Source: JBFHDX01 sp041584475 (GTDB lineage Bacteria; Pseudomonadota; Alphaproteobacteria; UBA8366; JADFVY01). From it: a stretch of 7,456 nt of DNA. The stretch's first letter is position 1. Every line of letters starts with the position of its first letter. Shown here piece after piece: positions 5,419 through 7,456 of this stretch. Below the pieces are notes generated by a model. That model saw only the letters and a list, made by a program, of their open reading frames with translations, searched no databases and was not told the DNA's origin. Location: the NCBI GenBank assembly GCA_041584475.1, contig JBFHDX010000149.1:1-7456 (forward strand), in the 5' to 3' direction. The position numbers were made by a program, and so were the translations under genes.

Positions 5419-5432
5419 GGGAGGAATCGTTG
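5419..5432 (+). promoter_or_regulatory. Strong Shine-Dalgarno deciding a TTG start
   Basis: GGGAGGA at 5419-5425, followed five bases after GGAGG by TTG at 5430-5432, fixes the start of the acyl-CoA ligase. The strong ribosome site partly compensates for the weak initiation codon, and no nearby in-frame ATG or GTG competes with it. Confidence 0.75.
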
Positions 5433-7070
5433 GACGGTAACGACGCTAACATCTTCGAGCAGGGCCTCGATCGCGGCGAGGCGAACTACCAGCCGCTGAC
5501 ACCGCTGAGTTTTCTCGACTGGTCGAGCGCGGTCTACCCCGACAAGACCGCCGTCATCCACGGCGAGCGGTCGTACAGCTATCGGGAGTTCGGTGCACGC
5601 TGCCGGCGACTGGCGAGCGCGCTGGCGCGGCGCGGCATCGGCGCCGGCGACACGGTCTCGGTGATGGCGCCGAACACGCCGGCCCTGCTCGAGGCGCATT
5701 TCGGCGTGCCGATGGCCGGTGCCGTGCTGAACGCCATCAACACCAGGCTCGACGCGGGCACCGTGGCGTTCATCCTCGAGCACGCGGAATCGAAGCTGCT
5801 GATCGCCGACCGCGAGATGTCGAGCGTAATCAAGCCGGCGCTGGCGAAGCTGCGCCGCCGGATCGTCGTGATCGACATCGACGACGCGCTGGCCGAGGGC
5901 GGCGAGCTGCTCGGCGAGACGGAGTATGAATCCCTGCTCGAGGAAGGGGACGCCGATTTCCCGATCGCCCTGCCGGCGGACGAGTGGCAGGCCTTGTCGC
6001 TCTGCTACACGTCCGGGACCACGGGCAACCCCAAGGGCGTCGTCTACCATCACCGCGGCGCGTTCCTCAACGCCATGGGCAACGCCATGGTATTCGGCCT
6101 CAACGCGCGGTCCGTCTATCTGTGGACGCTGCCCATGTTCCACTGCAACGGCTGGACCTACACCTGGGGCGTCACCGCCGTCGGCGGCACCCACGTCTGC
6201 CTGCGCCGCCCCGATCCGGCGCAGATCTTCCCGATGATCGGCGAGCACGGGGTGACGCACATGTGCGGCGCGCCGATCGTGCTCAACATGCTGATCCACG
6301 CGCCGATCAACGTGCGCCATACCTTCGACCATCTGGTCGAGGTCGCGACCGGCGGCGCGGCGCCGCCGAGCGCCGTCATCGAGGCGATGGAGCGCATGGG
6401 TTTCCGCGTAACCCACCTGTACGGGCTGACGGAGAGCTACGGGCCGGCGACGGTCTGCGCCTGGCAGGACGACTGGGAGTCGCTGGACCTGCAGGCCAAG
6501 GCGGCGAAGATGGCGCGTCAGGGCGTTCGCTATCCGACGTTGCCGGGGCTGATGGTCGCCGACCCGCAGACCATGGCGGCGGTGCCGGCGGACGGCGCGA
6601 CGATGGGCGAGATCATGCTGCGCGGCCACACCGTGATGCGCGGCTATCTGAAGAACCGCGCCGCCACCGACGAGGCGTTCCGCGGTGGCTGGTACCATAC
6701 GGGCGATCTCGCCGTCGTCCATCCGGACGGCTATGTCGAGGTCAAGGACCGCTCGAAGGACGTGATCATCTCGGGCGGCGAGAACATCTCGTCGCTCGAG
6801 GTCGAGGAGACGCTGTACCGTCACCCCGAAGTCATGGAGGCGGCGGTCGTGGCCCGGCCCGACGAGAAGTGGGGCGAGACGCCGTGCGCCTTCGTGACCC
6901 TGAAGCCCGAGGCGGAGGGCGCGGTCTCGGCGGACCAGATCATCGCCTTCTGCCGCGACAACATGGCCCATTTCAAGTGCCCGAAGACGGTGGTGTTCGG
7001 CCCGCTGCCCAAGACCTCGACCGGCAAGATCAAGAAGTACGAGCTGCGCGAGCGGGCGAAGGCGCTTTAG
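5430..7070 (+). CDS. Acyl-CoA synthetase (AMP-forming acyl-CoA ligase)
   Basis: This 546-residue enzyme of the ANL superfamily activates a carboxylic acid with ATP to an acyl-adenylate, then transfers it to CoA. Motifs in order: the P-loop YTSGTTGNPKG at 193-203; FHCNGWTYTW at 237-246, typical of a subgroup of short/medium or branched acyl-CoA ligases that includes DmdB-like (methylmercaptopropionate) enzymes; YGLTES at 331-336; WYHTGD at 421-426; the hinge VKDRSKD at 438-444, followed by ISGGENISSLEVEE; and the catalytic Lys533 in KTSTGKIKK. All core residues are intact and the length is normal. Substrate cannot be fixed from sequence. The start is TTG at 5430: GGAGG lies at 5420-5424, five bases upstream, the N-terminus matches the family, and no in-frame ATG occurs until about residue 79. 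It lies 71 bases after the kinase gene; co-transcription is possible, but a promoter candidate sits in the gap. Confidence 0.94.
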   Translation: MDGNDANIFEQGLDRGEANYQPLTPLSFLDWSSAVYPDKTAVIHGERSYSYREFGARCRRLASALARRGIGAGDTVSVMAPNTPALLEAHFGVPMAGAVLNAINTRLDAGTVAFILEHAESKLLIADREMSSVIKPALAKLRRRIVVIDIDDALAEGGELLGETEYESLLEEGDADFPIALPADEWQALSLCYTSGTTGNPKGVVYHHRGAFLNAMGNAMVFGLNARSVYLWTLPMFHCNGWTYTWGVTAVGGTHVCLRRPDPAQIFPMIGEHGVTHMCGAPIVLNMLIHAPINVRHTFDHLVEVATGGAAPPSAVIEAMERMGFRVTHLYGLTESYGPATVCAWQDDWESLDLQAKAAKMARQGVRYPTLPGLMVADPQTMAAVPADGATMGEIMLRGHTVMRGYLKNRAATDEAFRGGWYHTGDLAVVHPDGYVEVKDRSKDVIISGGENISSLEVEETLYRHPEVMEAAVVARPDEKWGETPCAFVTLKPEAEGAVSADQIIAFCRDNMAHFKCPKTVVFGPLPKTSTGKIKKYELRERAKAL

Positions 7071-7102
7071 AGCCTCGCTGCCCAGGCGATCGGACAGGGC
7101 GT

Positions 7103-7185
7103 TCGGGTCCGCGACGGGCCAGTGTCATTTGGTGGTCCGCGGCGCCACATTTATGCGTGACACCGGGACCCGGTCGCGGACCGGA
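7103..7185. repeat. Long imperfect inverted repeat (about 80-base hairpin) in the 3' gap after the ligase
   Basis: GGTCCGCGAC at 7106-7115 pairs perfectly with GTCGCGGACC at 7173-7182. Inside it, after single-base bulges, 7116-7118 can pair with 7169-7171 and 7119-7120 with 7166-7167; GTGTCA at 7122-7127 then pairs with TGACAC at 7158-7163, and GTGG at 7132-7135 with CCAC at 7145-7148. The nested arms make a nearly continuous stem of about 21 base pairs plus an apical part. It lies between convergent genes, 35 bases after the ligase stop. A T-run (7216-7222) is about 34 bases further on, too far for a classical terminator. It may be a 3'-end structure, a REP-like element or the remnant of a small mobile repeat. 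Confidence 0.55.
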
Positions 7186-7236
7186 AACGCTCCTGCTCCC
7201 GAGGTACTGCCGAAGTTTTTTTGAACGCTCGCGCGC

Positions 7237-7456
7237 CTACTGCGCGGGTGCGCAGCAGACAATGCGTCGCTGACCGATACACTCGCCTTTTGCGAATCTC
7301 CCCGTCCCGGGTGTAACGGTCAGGCCAGTCGCGGACGAGAGTGCCCCTGCGGCCCAGCCATTGCAGGTGAGCTCATTCGACGAATGCCCGGTTACGCCCG
7401 ACATGTCCGTCGCGATGATGTCCGCGGATCCGCCGCCCGCCGTCACGTTGGCCGCG
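7237..7456 (-). CDS. C-terminal fragment of a probable secreted Cys-containing protein (runs off right edge)
   Basis: The minus-strand frame is open from the window edge to TAG at 7239-7237, giving about 72 residues that end in ARIVCCAPAQ-like sequence (actual end RRIVCCAPAQ). It is rich in Gly, Ala, Ser and Thr, with Cys in LTCNGW, in KGECIGQ and a CC pair five residues from the end. CNGW followed by a small-residue turn region and a terminal CCAP is a pattern I associate with C-terminal domains of large secreted or tail-fibre/lectin-like bacterial proteins, with disulfides. I cannot name the family with certainty. A GTG at 7446 could be read as a start, but the frame continues upstream to the edge and no ribosome site is visible, so this is most likely the tail of a longer gene. 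It converges on the acyl-CoA ligase gene. Confidence 0.55.
   Translation of the reverse strand, partial: AANVTAGGGSADIIATDMSGVTGHSSNELTCNGWAAGALSSATGLTVTPGTGRFAKGECIGQRRIVCCAPAQ

Noticed and set aside
5205..6971. 588-codon open frame on the minus strand opposite the acyl-CoA ligase
   Set aside because: Same artefact: low-complexity Arg/His/Asp/Gln translation, no ribosome site, opposite a fully motif-supported enzyme.
7205..7222. Run of seven T at 7216-7222 as a rho-independent terminator for the ligase
   Set aside because: The sequence immediately before the T-run forms no convincing GC stem; the strong hairpin ends about 30 bases earlier.

Overview
The window is GC-rich with strong third-position G/C bias and Shine-Dalgarno-led genes. 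The OmpR/EnvZ-type signalling pair, the SHOCT-domain membrane protein and the style of the acyl-CoA ligase suggest an alphaproteobacterium, perhaps Rhodospirillales-like. That placement is an inference from gene style, because no rRNA or marker gene is present. I see no phage gene, transposase, tRNA, rRNA or CRISPR array.

Layout, left to right. (1) At 1-62 (-) is the first 20 codons of a transglutaminase-like protein that runs off the left edge. (2) 63-424 is a divergent intergenic region with no gene I can support; a promoter-like sequence sits directly against the next start codon. (3) 425-1657 (+) encodes a 12-helix MFS permease, possibly from a leaderless mRNA. (4) Three small genes on the minus strand, convergent with the permease, probably form one operon read leftward from about 2996. 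They are two secreted Met/Gly/Pro-rich proteins (2619-2996 and 2016-2561) and a small Gly/Tyr-rich membrane protein with a SHOCT tail (1664-1945). (5) 2997-3208 is a divergent control region with five copies of the hexamer GTAACG/CGTTAC, four of them in a perfect dyad. (6) 3209-3928 and 3925-5358 (+) encode an OmpR-family response regulator and its histidine kinase, overlapping by ATGA. (7) 5430-7070 (+) encodes an acyl-CoA ligase with a TTG start. (8) 7071-7236 holds a long imperfect hairpin. (9) 7237-7456 (-) is the C-terminal end of a probably secreted Cys-containing protein that runs off the right edge.

The most interesting part is the block at 1664-5358. Two exported proteins share a signal peptide ending AAA, a predicted mature N-terminus His-Gly-Pro and runs of Met-Met-Gly. 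The kinase encoded divergently carries a Met/His-rich insertion in its periplasmic sensor region, with the motif RMMEPG occurring twice. Sensor and secreted proteins thus share an unusual composition, and the shared intergenic region carries a repeated hexamer spaced like an OmpR-family operator. My working model is a self-contained periplasmic metal-response module, with Cu(I) or Ag(I) the most natural ligand for Met-rich motifs. The kinase would sense the ligand, the regulator would bind the GTAACG array, and the Met-rich proteins would be the output. The signalling-pair assignment is firm; the metal ligand and the regulatory wiring are inferences. The permease, the ligase and the two edge fragments have no evident link to this module.
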